NCBI GenBank assembly: GCA_016617785.1
Contig: JADILM010000009.1
Location: forward strand, 124,001 to 188,000
Reading direction: 5' to 3'
Length of the DNA: 64,000 nucleotides
Source: Sporobolomyces roseus
Taxonomy: Eukaryota > Basidiomycota > Microbotryomycetes > Sporidiobolales > Sporidiobolaceae
The notes under the pieces are model-generated. The model was not told the origin of the DNA, searched no databases, and was given only the letters and a program-made list of their open reading frames with translations. Position numbers and translations under genes: made by a program. Shown in pieces: positions 11,116 through 22,170 of this stretch. Within the stretch, counting starts at the first letter, position 1. Every line of letters begins with the position of its first letter.

Positions 11116-13103
11116 CTAGTCTTCTCCTAGCATTCCCAAAGTCTCAAAGTCTCCCCTCAAGTCATGAACCGTTCTCGCCGCTTCTTCCTCTTTCCATCGC
11201 AAGCCCTGATCAACCCATTCTCTCATTTCTCCAATCCCGACGTCCCAATCAGCCGCTAGCTGAATTGCGGGATCGTCCGAAAGATCAGGAATGTCGATGG
11301 TGTAGAAGATGAGCCAGGAAACGAAGTGTGCGATTGCTTGCTCGTCCCTCGAGTCAAGCGCTTTGAAGAGTAGAGGGATGAGAATGTCGAAAGGTGATAT
11401 GCCGAGAACTTGGGTCAAGGTGCCTTTCCTGAACTCTTCACGAGCTGAGAGAGATGAGCGGATCGCGGCTTCGTTGTTCAAGAATACATAGAGTAGAGGG
11501 GCGCGAAGAGATCCGTAGAGTTGAGGCGATTCGCGTACATCTCTGTCGTAGAGGTGACGCTGTAGTCGTATCGAGAGGGGAGGGGTTGAAGGTGGAGTTG
11601 ACCATCCAGCGGGACGGAGGGCGAGATCGGTCAAAGCTTGACCGCACCACTTTTTGTGATTTCCCGAAATCCAGTCTTGCTTTTGACAGTCTGCCGAGCA
11701 ATACGGAACTTTGTGAGGAGTACTTGTCGATATGCTATATATCTCGTGACGCGATGCATCAGCGCCGGCGAAAGCGAGCGAAGAGGACAGTAAAAACGAA
11801 ATACTGACCATTTCCGACAGTACAAGAATTTCGTGAAGCCTTCTTCCTCGATTTCGTCCGAGTACCTCCGGCAGGCCGTACAGGCCTCTCGCATAGCCTC
11901 GTGACATGGGCCACACGAGCAGGTCGTCGGGACTACAAAAGCTCCTCGAATCGTGTGACGTTCGCAAAGGTTGAGCTTGCGCGGTTTCTCGACGACGGTA
12001 GCTGGCAAGAAGGTTTCGGGGATCCATTCCTGTGATAGAAAGTCAGGAGAAAGCCAAGAAGGGAAGCTTGAAGTTGTCAGCTCACCATTCTCTTGAGGAC
12101 GGCCAACACAAAATCTCCAACGAATTCATTGCGATCTGGATACTGAGGCCGTATCAGCTCAGGCCAGCTTTGATAAGAGTTTTAGGCTTACCATGTTGTC
12201 TCCACGTCTGGAAGGTTCTCTTTGAACGTGAAAGGGGGAGTGAAGCGTCTTGTCGCACCCAATCGATTTCGTAATAAGAATCGAAAGCTCTTGAAGGAAC
12301 TGGATAGTAATCTTCAACGTGCACATACGCTATCGCTGACTGACAGATCTGTCGGAGGAGCTCAATGAAGCCGTGTCCGTTGTTGTCAATAGCGACAGAC
12401 AACAGAGTGAGATCGGGACAGCTACGATCGAAAGGTCAGGCTCGCCAGTCCAGTGAGGAGCTCGCTCACACGTTTCAGAGACAGTTACTTACTAGCGTCT
12501 GAATAGCGGACCGAAAGCGACAGTGGTATCGGTGGTGTACTCGAGTGCATCAACGATGATCCCTTTTCTGTCATCTTCGTCGAGCACTTTCTCCCAGAAC
12601 AATTCGAATCTTGCGAGACGAGCGTCATCATCAAGTACAACCTTTGCGATATCTCGATGAAGACGGGATACATGAACGCCCTTGAAGTACAGGTTCGAAA
12701 GGAAGTGCTCGTCTGAGCGAAATTTGCGAAACGATCAGTACTCTTCGCTCTCGTCTAATGGTCTCGTGAAGACATACCGAGAAGATCTGCGTGAGTGGCG
12801 CTATCGTCGAATCCATAGCTCTCACCGCTGCGATAAGTTCTCTTCATGATCTCTTCCTGAACTTCTTCCCCTAAACCATTTTGAATTGCAGCGAATCAGC
12901 TCTACTCCGGCGAATGATAAACGAGGACACATACAGATCTCTGCAGTCACTTCCTTCATGTATAGAGCGGGTTGATCGATTGCATCTTCGAAGTGGAAAG
13001 GTAGAGGACCTGCTGAAGCCGTTTGACAACAAGTATTGAGTCGAGGAGCAGATGAGGCGACTCCACGTTTGTGTACTGGGTGCTTGCGACCTTGCTTCGG
13101 CAT
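11116..13103 (-). CDS. MYND-type zinc finger protein (family copy 1)
   Basis: About seven exons. The start is MPKQGRKHPVHKRG (ATG 13103), then GEEVQEEIMKRTYRSGESYG, then FFxNLYFKGV-like exon DEHFLSNLYFKGVHVSRLHR with RLARFELFWEKVLDEDDR. Next come CPDLTLLSVAIDNNGHGFIE, YPDRNEFVGDFVLAVLKRM and a cysteine-rich exon (CSCGPCHEAM, ACTACRRYSDEI, FLYCRKW). The last exon has the MYND end, PYCSADCQKQDWISGNHKKW CG, and finishes with AADWDVGIGEMREWV...LGMLGED, stop 11116-11118. The C-x2-C ... YC-x3-C-x7-H-x3-C spacing is a standard MYND finger, a protein-interaction module. The rest matches no family I know, but it aligns along its length with the gene at 22171-24166. Confidence 0.75.
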
Positions 13104-13376
13104 ATTGAGGTATTCGGAAGTCGTACGCTGAGAGAAGTGGAGAGAAGAGGCGAGAAGAGAGAGAGGAAGAGGGAAAGGCGTTAGCTGTCCGGAGTTTCCG
13201 AATCGCAATCCAATTTTTGGCGATGTTGACGACTGAGAGTGAGGAGGGAAAGGAGAAGGAGAGAGAGCGAGGAAGAAGATAGGAAGCAGAGCGTGGCGTC
13301 GAAAGTCGTTTCCCGATCAATTAGTCTCTCTCGCTCATCTCAGCGAACAGAAAGGACCTGCTTTCCACCTCGATAT

Positions 13377-13535
13377 CTACTTCTTCTCCTCTGCGCCGTC
13401 TCCTTCAGCTTCATCTGTAGCGTCCTCATTCTCCCCGAGTCCTCCCTCTTTCCTAACTTTTTCGATTTCCTCCTCGATCTGTTTCGTCGCTTCATTTTCT
13501 GATGGGTTGACGAGTGCTGAAGAGGTGAGCAACAT
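13377..13535 (-). CDS. Possible small acidic protein, low support
   Basis: An open frame runs MLLTSSALVNPSENEATKQI, then a Glu/Lys helix (EEEIEKVRKEGG) and an acidic tail ending AEEKK, stop 13377-13379. It follows what looks like an acceptor (TTGATAG) and a small exon near 13610-13630 preceded by another acceptor (CTTTCAG), so a longer spliced start is possible, but I found no ATG in the upstream exons. The codon pattern looks coding. It sits between CRIPT and MYND copy 1 on the same strand. It could also be the tail of a longer protein with a missed first exon. Confidence 0.3.
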   Translation of the reverse strand: MLLTSSALVNPSENEATKQIEEEIEKVRKEGGLGENEDATDEAEGDGAEEKK

Positions 13536-13792
13536 CTCCTCAAGCTATCAACATGAGAGACTGTGAGTGAAAAGCTAGGAGAGAGGGGGGGAGAGGGAGC
13601 AAAACGTACTTTGCAACGTGAAGTCCTTTGCTGAAAGAAGCGAAATCAGTGGAAAGAGCAGAGAAACGTTAGACCAGCCGATCAGCTCTCCTCAGGAATC
13701 CTTACTGATGACAAGTATGTATTGACAAGCTATAGGACAATGGAGAGCTACAAAGAAAGAGTTAATGGTGAGAAAGGAGAGAGAACGATTAA

Positions 13793-14324
13793 TTATTTCG
13801 AAGACATCTTGTACTGTGTTGTATCGAGAATAGGTTTCGCACACATTGAGCAGATTCCCTTCTTATATGCACAACCTATCGAATCGACGAACCATCAACT
13901 CAAGCGCAACAGGAAAGTAGCGGAGAAGATAATTCGAACTCACCTTGACAATACATAGCTTCGGGTCTAGCAACCGTACTCTTACAAAACACGCATTTCC
14001 CTATACTCCCACTCTCTTTCCCTCCCACCTTCCCTCCCGCTTTACTCGCTAATGAACCTGAACTCTTCGCTGGAGGTGCGTAGGGAGAATATCGAGCTTT
14101 CGAGGATAATAATTTGTTCTCTCCTAGTTTTCGCGTCGTGTTGCGCCCAGCTTCGGTCGAGGTAGAGGCGGAGGAAGTCGAGGATGCGGAACGCCAAACG
14201 TCGGAACAGGCGAGAGACGAGGAAGAGGATTTAGATAGTTTCTTCTCACACTTTGCGCAGACCTGTTCAGTGGGAGATCGAGTTAGCTCTTGTGATTGTA
14301 TGGAGAGGCAGTAGAAAGCACCAT
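13793..14324 (-). CDS. CRIPT: CRIPT homologue (cysteine-rich zinc-binding protein)
   Basis: The spliced protein reads M-VCAKCEKKLSKSSSS, then a Ser-rich stretch, RNTTRKLGENKLLSSKARYS, PYAPPAKS, KCVFCKSTVARPEAMYCQ and GCAYKKGICSMCAKPILDT, ending QYKMSSK with stop 13793-13795. The four CxxC pairs, the GENKLLSSKARxxPY core and the YCQGCAYKKGICxMC block are diagnostic of CRIPT, a small zinc protein linked to the minor spliceosome (animals) and to PDZ proteins. The first coding exon is the ATG alone (14322-14324). A 59-nt intron (14263-14321, donor GTGCTT) separates it from GTC TGC, restoring the family's normal MVC start. A Ser-rich insert of about 20 residues follows the first CxxC. It is divergent from the LRR gene. 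Confidence 0.88.
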
Positions 14325-14558
14325 GAAGTGAGGAGAGGGAGGTTGGAGTTGATGAGGTAAGGGTGGAAAGTGAAAGTGGCGAGAAAGCGACGGGAGGAGC
14401 TCTGGTCTTGCTAGGGAGTCTTGTAGTAGTGATCCGAGTGGAATCTAGTGGTTTTGAAGTGTATCTGAGTTTATCGAGGTGAATGTATGAGAGAGAAAGT
14501 TGAAAGACTTCTTGACTTCTTACCCTTCACAACCATACGATCCAATAGAGTTGTGAAC

Positions 14559-17341
14559 ATGTCAGATCCACCTTCGAGACTCACAAAGCTACCTCCAACT
14601 ACTCTAGATCGAATCATCTCGCTTGCACTCTCAGAATCGGTTTCCCCGTTAACCTTGATCTCGAAATTGGGTTCAACCATCTCACAATCAACTTGGAGGG
14701 TTCTAGCTACCACCATAGTCCTACCAGATGACGACTCGATCCTACTACAACTCGAACGGGAATTAGAATCAGAGAATACAAGAGGCACAAACCTCCTATC
14801 TTCAATCGCAACTTCTCACTTTCATCTAGTCAAGAACCTCGAAATAGTCAGACCCACGATCTCGAGTGGCAATGGTCAGAAAAATGAGGAAGAAAGAGGG
14901 GAAGGATTACTTGGGAATAGAGAAATCGATTTCCCTCCTCTCGACGATCACGCCCTCTTGTCCTTCATGAACCGGTTCTCAAACCTCACATCCTTCACCT
15001 GGAGTTCTTACAGACTTCCTCCAGAATATTTGTGTCTCGACATCGCCAACTCGGCAAAGTCTCTCCGTTCATTCCGATTCGATTTGGTTCCTTCTCCCTT
15101 CCTCACTTCGCTCGAAACAGGAGGAGATGAAGCGACCCCTTCTTCGCCCAAGTTCAACGCAAGTACTTCTCCTACGTCTCCTTCCCCGTCGTCTTCGATG
15201 TCGCTACTACACTCTCACTCGCACACCTCGTCGACTTCGTTGCACCATCAACATCAATCTCCGCGCTGGGACAGTCCTTCGCTCTCGTCCTTACCTGGAA
15301 CTCTCACTTCGTTATCGCTATCATCGCTATCCCACGCTGGGATTCACGAGTTATCAAACAGTTTATCATCCTTCTTCGCTCTCGAACGTCTCGAATTGTC
15401 GAAAACCGTTTTCGTCGATGATTCTCTACTTCAAGAGATCGCTCAATCTCTCTCGAAAACTCTCAAATGGTTCAAGATTGCCGAGATGGGGGGAACGAAA
15501 CTTAGTGATGTTGGATTGAGTAGCTTGTTCGAAGGTTGTCAAGAATTAGAGGAATTCGAATTGGATTGTATCGAAGGCAAGCTCTCCTCTTTTTTCTGTC
15601 ATGCGAGATTTTACTCACTCCTCTGTGTTCTCATAGGTCGATTATCGCGCTCTTGCTGGTCCAAGATCGCTTTGTTCCCTTCTCGACTCCGATCAATCAA
15701 ACTCACTTATTCCGAATCACCCCCTCACAAGTCCTGGGCGCTCGATCACCTCCAATCACTCCCCTCCCTCCTCTCCGTCGCATCCCTCGCTTCCTTCACC
15801 CTCTCCCGCAAGTTACACCCAGCATGTCTCGTTCCAGGTTCTCACCATCTCCCTCGATACCCAATCGACCCTTTACTCAATCCGAGAAAGATCACGGAGA
15901 AAGAATTGAAAGCGATCACGGAAGAAGAAGATGCTAAGAGATGGAAAGAGTTGGATTTGGATTTGGTCCTCGTCGATCAAGATCAATTGAAGAAAATTTT
16001 AGAGAATTGTACGGAGTTGACTAGGTTGAAAGTTTGTTTCGATGGTGAATTCAAAAATCTCGTACGCTCTCTCACTCCTCCTCAGTACCGTTCCCATCGT
16101 ACTGAGTTCGCTTGCGACTCGTACAGCTCTCATTAGCTTCGTCCTTCGCCGCTTGTTTCCACCTACATCAATTCCTCGTCTCTATCCCACTCTCGCACAC
16201 TCCCTCTCTCCAACCCCTCACTCCACAAACCTACCAACCTCTCTCGCTCTCTCCTAGCTCACCCTCCTCCCCTCTCCTCCCCTCATCTTCTCCCTCTTCA
16301 TCACCCTCGAAATCCCTCTCCCCAGAACTCCCCTCACAAAACCTTCCAGACTGTATCAATTCCCTCCTCCCCGCGACACGAGATTGGAGGAGGTTCCTCA
16401 AGAAGACTCATTCTTTACAATCGATCGAGTGGGTCGGGAGGGGTGGAATTGGGAAATGGAAATTTGGGAAAGTTGAGGGAAAAGGATTGATGAGGATTGA
16501 ATTTGAACCCACTTTACCACTCTCTCACTCTCTTCAAGAGGAACTGGGAGTAGGAGGAGGAGCGGTTAGAAGGGAAAGGGAGGATAGTTGGATTTCAGTG
16601 ACTTCTACTTCGAATAGATCAAGTTTCTCTTCTTCGGTCGGGATGAGGAGGAGATCTAGTTCAAGTAATACGGCGTTGAGTTCACCTGCAAGTCCGCCGA
16701 AAAAGGGATTGGCGAAAGGTGCTGGGGAAAGGTATGGATCGATTGATGCCGCTTTCTCGAATTCGACTTCACCACCTCGAAGGACCTCCTCGGAAGGGTT
16801 CGGAGCGATTGGTGGAGGAGGGAGGAGGTGTTCTACTGGATCTGGATCAGTCATTGATCAAGGTTGGAGTGGATTCAATTCGACCCCTTCTCAACCTCAC
16901 ACGATTCCAGAGAATGGAGGAGGATCAGGAGGTCAATTCGATCCATTCGCTACTTCTACTCCATCGACTCCAGTACCCCTCTCGCCTACTTCGAAGAGTA
17001 CTTCAATTGAGGATTCGTTAGGATTACAGATGAACTTGGGAGGAGCGAGCGAGGGGGTATGGAATGATCAACCTCCTTCGTTGGGTTATGGTTGGGCTTC
17101 AAACTCTTCTCCAGGTTCGAATGCAGGGGGAGGCAAGAAGCAAGGTTCGCCGAGGAGCGAGAAGAGTGCAAGTCCAATTGCGACTAGGAGGAACTCGGGA
17201 GCTCTTACTGGAGGAGGAGGAGGGAAGAACGCGAATGGTGGGGGAAAGGTCAAGGAAGATGTCAAGGAGGGTGGTGAGAGAAGAAAGAGGGATCAAAGAG
17301 GAGGAGGAGGAAGGAGGAGAGAAAGTAGTGGGAAAGCGTGA
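14559..17341 (+). CDS. F-box/LRR-like protein with Ser/Gly-rich C-terminus
   Basis: The N-terminus MSDPPSRLTKLPPTTLDRII resembles a degenerate F-box. The middle has leucine-rich repeat-like strands: SLPGTLTSLSLSSLSHAGIH, FFALERLELSKTVFVDDSLL, LKWFKIAEMGGTKLSDVGLS and ELEEFELDCIEG. An intron at 15577-15636 appears to be GC-AG and is open in frame. A later intron near 16068 (GTACGC donor) leads to the C-terminal part: DWRRFLKKTHSLQSIEWVGR, GIGKWKFGKVEGKGLMRIEF and then a Ser/Gly-rich low-complexity tail ending RRRESSGKA. An in-frame upstream ATG at 14487 would add 24 residues. LRR/F-box proteins usually act as SCF substrate receptors; that role is an inference here, since the F-box is weak. Confidence 0.6.
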
Positions 17342-17783
17342 ACGAGGTCAATTAAGATGAGCGAATCATACTCTCTCAAACACCTCACTTTTTCTCCTTC
17401 AAACCGATAAACCCAGCATTAACAAACACCAAACAAAAAATCAGTATCAGCTTTGCCCTCTTCCCTCTTCCCTCAAAATTCAGTTTCCGATCTCAGTAGT
17501 ATTCCCTCTTTTTCGTTCCGCTATCAACCCCCCTTCACAAGCTTTACCCACCTATACTCTCTGTCTCTCTCTTTCGTTCTCTCGCTGTGCGTGTCGTACA
17601 TAAACTAGTTTCCTCGTCTCAAATCAAAGTCAAATTGGATATCTTCTCTCGTTTCTGCTTTCCTCCTCATCTCTCCGCTTGTCTCCGAGAAGCATACGGA
17701 GATCGAGAGAAGACCAGAGAGTGAAGGGTGGTATTGACAACAAATGATACTTCGAGATCGACTGCTTGATGTTTTTGGTTTCA

Positions 17784-18784
17784 TCAAGCTACTCCTCCTC
17801 CAGGTTTCAAGATTTTGATTTGAAAACTCGCTGTACATCTCCCAAAATCAATACCATCAGCACAACGCCGCGACTCGAGATGGATAGTAAAGGCCTCGAG
17901 AACCGTACCTTGTGGTAAATTTGTCGATTCTCCCACGACACTCGCCTGAATCCCCAAATTCGCCAAACAACCTTTAATGATCCCCGCTGTATTCGCCAAT
18001 AACTACATCGCTCTCAAACGAGAAGCTATTAGCACGCTTTAATTTATCAGATAGCAGCGAAATAGAAGAAACGTACGAATCTACTCCATCTCTTCTCCTC
18101 CGCTCCCCCTCCACTCAATCTCACTAGACACCTCAATTGATTATCCAACACTACATAAACTCCTCGGTGATTCGTTCGAAGGTTATCTACTTGTTCATCA
18201 TACAACGCGACCCAAAGATCTTTACAAACGAATTTGACTACTTCTAGTGGATCTGGAAGTGGTGGGAGATTAGGGATCGTAGAAGGGGTGGAAGGGAATC
18301 GAGTTCTATCTCTTGAGAGTCTGTAACAACGAGGAGAGGTTTAGTTTGGGAGGGGGGAAAGGGAAAGGGAGAGCGAGAGGTACTTTTCAGATAATGACCA
18401 ACCTAATTTATAACCGATTGATTCCAATTTCCCTCTGACTACTTCATCGACTTGTTGTGTTTCTTGTTCGATTGTCAATTGAGGAGAAGGTTTCGATAGA
18501 TTGTCGTCTTGGTCGTCGTTGATTCCGAGTCTTTTGAGATCCTCGTTGATTTCATTCAATTCCCTCTCCTTTCTCTTTCTAGCGTGGTGGGTAGAATCGA
18601 TCAAGATTCTGATTGTCTCATTTAGGAGTAAATCGAGGAGATGAGAGTCTATCGAGTGAGGAGTGGGATCGGCGAGGAGTGAAATGAGGGGTGTGATTAA
18701 AGATGTAGATGAAGTGTTGGGGTGTAGGGAACCTGTCGAGCTGAGGAGAGAGTTCAGGGGTCGAATGGGAGGAGTTGCAGTCAT
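17784..18784 (-). CDS. TRS33: TRAPP complex subunit Trs33/TRAPPC6
   Basis: Trs33 is a small core subunit of the TRAPP Rab-GEF complexes acting in ER-Golgi and Golgi traffic. The first exon encodes MTATPPIRPLNSLLSSTG, HSIDSHLLDLLLNETIRILI, a charged insert, and VRGKLESIGYKLGWSLSEK, the family's helix a1 and GYxxGxxLxER motif. The next exon (18000-18320) reads LEVVKFVCKDLWVALYDEQV, DNLRTNHRGVYVVLDNQLRC, with KFxCKDLWxxLFxKQxDNLRTNHxGxYVLxD being diagnostic. The final exon ANTAGIIKGCLANLGI QASV plus CTASFQIKILK ends at 17784. The start lies only 109 bp from the divergent ARP5 start. A Ser/Asp-rich insert after HHARKRKERE makes it longer than yeast Trs33 in the first half. Confidence 0.9.
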
Positions 18785-18893
18785 TCTTGGGGAAAGTGAG
18801 TGGGAAAGAAACAAGGAGGGAGAAATGAGAAATGATGAGACGCCCTCTCTCTCTGCTTCCTCTCACTCCAAGAGCTGCTCAGACTCATTCAAT
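18785..18893. promoter_or_regulatory. Bidirectional promoter, TRS33/ARP5
   Basis: Only 109 bp separate the two divergent start codons. Both promoters and both 5' leaders must fit here or overlap the neighbouring coding region. No TATA box is apparent; the ARP5 side is pyrimidine-rich. Confidence 0.6.
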
Positions 18894-21800
18894 ATGCTAG
18901 ACTTACCTCTCCCACCTTCACAGCGGCGAGTCTACCCAATTCCCGACCTCCACCCCCTCGAGCCCTCACCGCCTTCTCTCCCTTCCTACACTTCCAACCT
19001 CCCTTCTCAACCCACTCTCTGTATCGATAACGGAGCATCTCTTGTCCGTGCAGGATTCACAACCCTCCCTTCTCCCTATTTGGAGTTGGAAAACATTGGT
19101 GCGAAATACAAAGATCGTAAATTAAACACTACCGTACATTTAGCTGGGGGGGAAGTATATGTCGATGCTGCTAGTAGGAGTTCAACGAGGGTACCTTATG
19201 AGGGAGACGTGGTTTGTAATTTCGATGTAATGGTAAGTGAAGTTACCTCTCCACTTTCAAAGTTTCGAGGGGAGATGCTGACTGACTGAGTGAGGGGGAG
19301 AGAACAGGAGAATATATTGGATTACGTAATGATCAAATTAGGGGTTGATACAGAGAGGATTCAAACTCCAATAATCATGACTGAATCACTCTGTAATCCT
19401 TCCTACTCTCGTTCTCGTAAAGTCCTCCTTCTTCTCCTTTCTTCTTCTCTCTCCTCACTAGCTCACCAAACTCCCCGCTTTTTGTAGTGATGACGGAATT
19501 ATTATTTGAGAGTTACGGAGCACCTAGTGTCGCTTTCGGATTGGATTCGTTGTTTTCATTCTATGAGAACGAGAAAAACCCTCAACGTGCAGATGGGTTG
19601 GTCGTTTCAAGTGGGACTAGTAATACTCATGTTATACCAGTATTGGGAGGGAAATCGATATTAGGAGCAGCTAAGAAGTGAGTACAAAACTCTCAGAAAA
19701 TCCTATCATCTTTATTTTGGAGCTGATCGGAGTGTGAGGCGCTCCTTCACAGATTGGCGTGGGGTGGTAGTCAGGCTAGTGAATACATGTTGAAGTTGAT
19801 GCAACTCAAGTATCCGGCGTTTCCGGGTAGGTTGAGTTCCTATCAATCTGGAGTACGTTTCTCACCCTCTCTCGCTCTTTCTCACCCTCTCTCACTTGGA
19901 ACTGATGTAGAGTGGGAGTGTTTGCAGATCATGTATAGAGATCATTGTTACAATGCTGTACCGAACTATCAAGATTCGATTCGATCACTCGAATCTCACC
20001 CGAATCGAATAGTTCAACAAGATCGAATCATTCAATTCCCTTTCACTTCCACCGTGCGTTCTCTTTCGCTCTTTCCCTTTCTCTTTGTCGCTGACTCGGT
20101 ATGTGAGAGAGTAGACGAGTGAAGAGAAGACAGAGGAGGATCTGGTGAGGCAACAAGAACGTCGAAAAGAAGCTACGAAACGATTACAAGAACAAGCAGC
20201 GAAACAAAGAATCGAAAAGATGGAGAGGCAACAAGAAGAGTTCAGTGTCTTTGGTGCATTACGTTCAGAACAAACTACTATGAGTAAAATTGATTACGAT
20301 GTACGTTTTTTCCTCTCTCTCTCTCGCCCTCCTTTTGAGAGTGAGTGGCTGATGTGTGTGATATGAGGGGGTGATAAATAGAAGAAATTGAAAGAGTTTG
20401 GGTTTGATTCAGTTCAGGATTTGGACGAGTATTTGAAAAAGATTGAAAAGAGTTTAACGAGAGCACGAAACAAGGAATTGGGTATAGAAGAAGTCGAATC
20501 CAAAGTAAGAAACACACTCTCTCCCTTCTGTCACGTCACTACTGATGGAAGTTTCGAGTGAGATAATAATTAGGAAGCACCAACGTTCCCTTTGATTGAT
20601 GTACCGGATCATACTTTGAACGAAGAAGATTTGAAAGAGAAACGTAAACAGAAATTGATGAAAGCTGGGTACGACGCTAGGATTCGTATGAAAGCGGAGA
20701 AGGAGGAAGAGAAACGTAGGAAAGAGGAAGAAGAACGATTGGATCGGGAATTGAGGGAGAGGGATCCGATGAAATGGTTAGCTAATTTAAGAGCTGAACA
20801 TGAGGTACGTTTTTTCCTCTCTCTTCCTCTGCTCTGAAAGAGGGGTTGGGGTGAGCTGATTCATGAGGGGTTGATTGCGAGTCGAGTAGGAGATCATGAA
20901 TAAAATGAAAGAGAGGAAGAAGAGGAAAGAACAATTGAGTGATCGCAAGAGTTTGGCAGCTCAGAATAGGATGAAAAGTATTGCTGGATTGGCGGCTGAT
21001 GAATCGAAAGGAGTTGGAAGTGGTGGAGGGGGCAGTGTCGGAGGTGCGAACAAGCGAAGGAAGAAGGGAGGTGAGGACGATGGGTTTGGGAAAAGTGATG
21101 CTGATTGGGCTGTATACAGGGAAATCGTAAGTCTTGACTCCTTGAACTTGAAGAGTGAGAGTTGAATGCTGATCCAAGAAAGGAGGTGAATAGGGTACGG
21201 GAGATGATTCAGAAGATGAAGAAGACGAGATCCAATCCCTCAAAACCGTCGAATCCCGTCTCCTACACCACGACCCTTCTTTCACACTCGATCAAACTGC
21301 CGAACGACTCGAAATGCGAAGACACCAACTCATCAACGCTTTCGTTTATGGATTAGCACCGGATGATCCATTAGATACTTATGATGCAGGGAATGTCGAA
21401 CATACTAGTCAGTTACATGTCAATGTAGAGAGGATAAGGGTACCTGAAGTACTTTGGCAACCGAATTTGGGGGGATTGGATCAGGCGGGATTGGGCGAGA
21501 TTATAGAGGGTGTATTGAAAGGGTTCGGACCAACTGAGAGGGAACGATTGACTAGTGTAAGCTCATTTTCTCTCTCGAATCTCTCAACGTCGGGATGAAA
21601 AACTCAACCGTTCCCTCTTTTCTTCTTGCGTTAGAACATCTTCGTCACTGGTTCAAATACTCTCCTACCCCTCTTCGATGCTCGACTCAAATCGACCCTC
21701 ACTCCAATCCTACCTGTCAATCATCCACTCAACATTGTCAGAACTGCAGACACGGAGAACCCAGGTTGGTCAGCTTGGAGAGGAATGAAGAAGTGGAGTG

Positions 21801-21904
21801 AGAGCGACGAGGCGAGGAACAAGAGTGTAACGAGAAGCGAGTATGAAGAGAAGGGTCCGGAATGGTTCAAGGATCACGCGTGGGGGAATAGATGTCTGGG
21901 TTAG
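18894..21904 (+). CDS. ARP5: Actin-related protein 5 (INO80 complex)
   Basis: Arp5 is the actin-related subunit of the INO80 chromatin remodeller that pairs with Ies6. The actin fold appears as TLCIDNGASLVRAGF, VPYEGDVVCNFDVM, ENILDYVMIKLGVDTERIQT, PIIMTESLCNP, MTELLFESYGAPSVAFGLDS, DGLVVSSGTSNTHVIPVLGG and LAWGGSQASEYMLKLMQLKY. An Arp5-specific charged insert follows over several exons (KEATKRLQEQAAKQRIEKME, RKQKLMKAGYDARIRMKAEK, DPMKWLANLRAEHE, IMNKMKERKKRKEQLSDRKS). Then come HVNVERIRVPEVLWQPNLGG, NIFVTGSNTLLPLFD and the C-terminal KKWSESDEARNKSVTRSEYE, EWFKDHAWGNRCLG, stop 21902-21904. The insert position and the YxEKG..WFKEH end distinguish it from other Arps. At least nine introns, each about 60-80 nt. 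Confidence 0.93.
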
Positions 21905-22170
21905 AACGCTGGAGGAGGTGCAAGGGAAGTAGTCAATTTTTGTTTGTTGTAAGCATTTTTTCGAACGTTCTTCCTCTTCCTCGCATCAGTTCGTCTCCTC
22001 GTTCCCTCCCCTCGCATGCTTACTCCTACCGTGAATCTCTCCTCGTACTCGAACAATTGCCGTCGTCGTCGTCGCTCGGAGTTTCCGCGGCGATCGAAAA
22101 CCTCGTCTTCCTTTCTATCTTGCTCTTTCCCTTCTGACCTCTCTCACTGCTTCCAACTTCTTCGCCCGAT

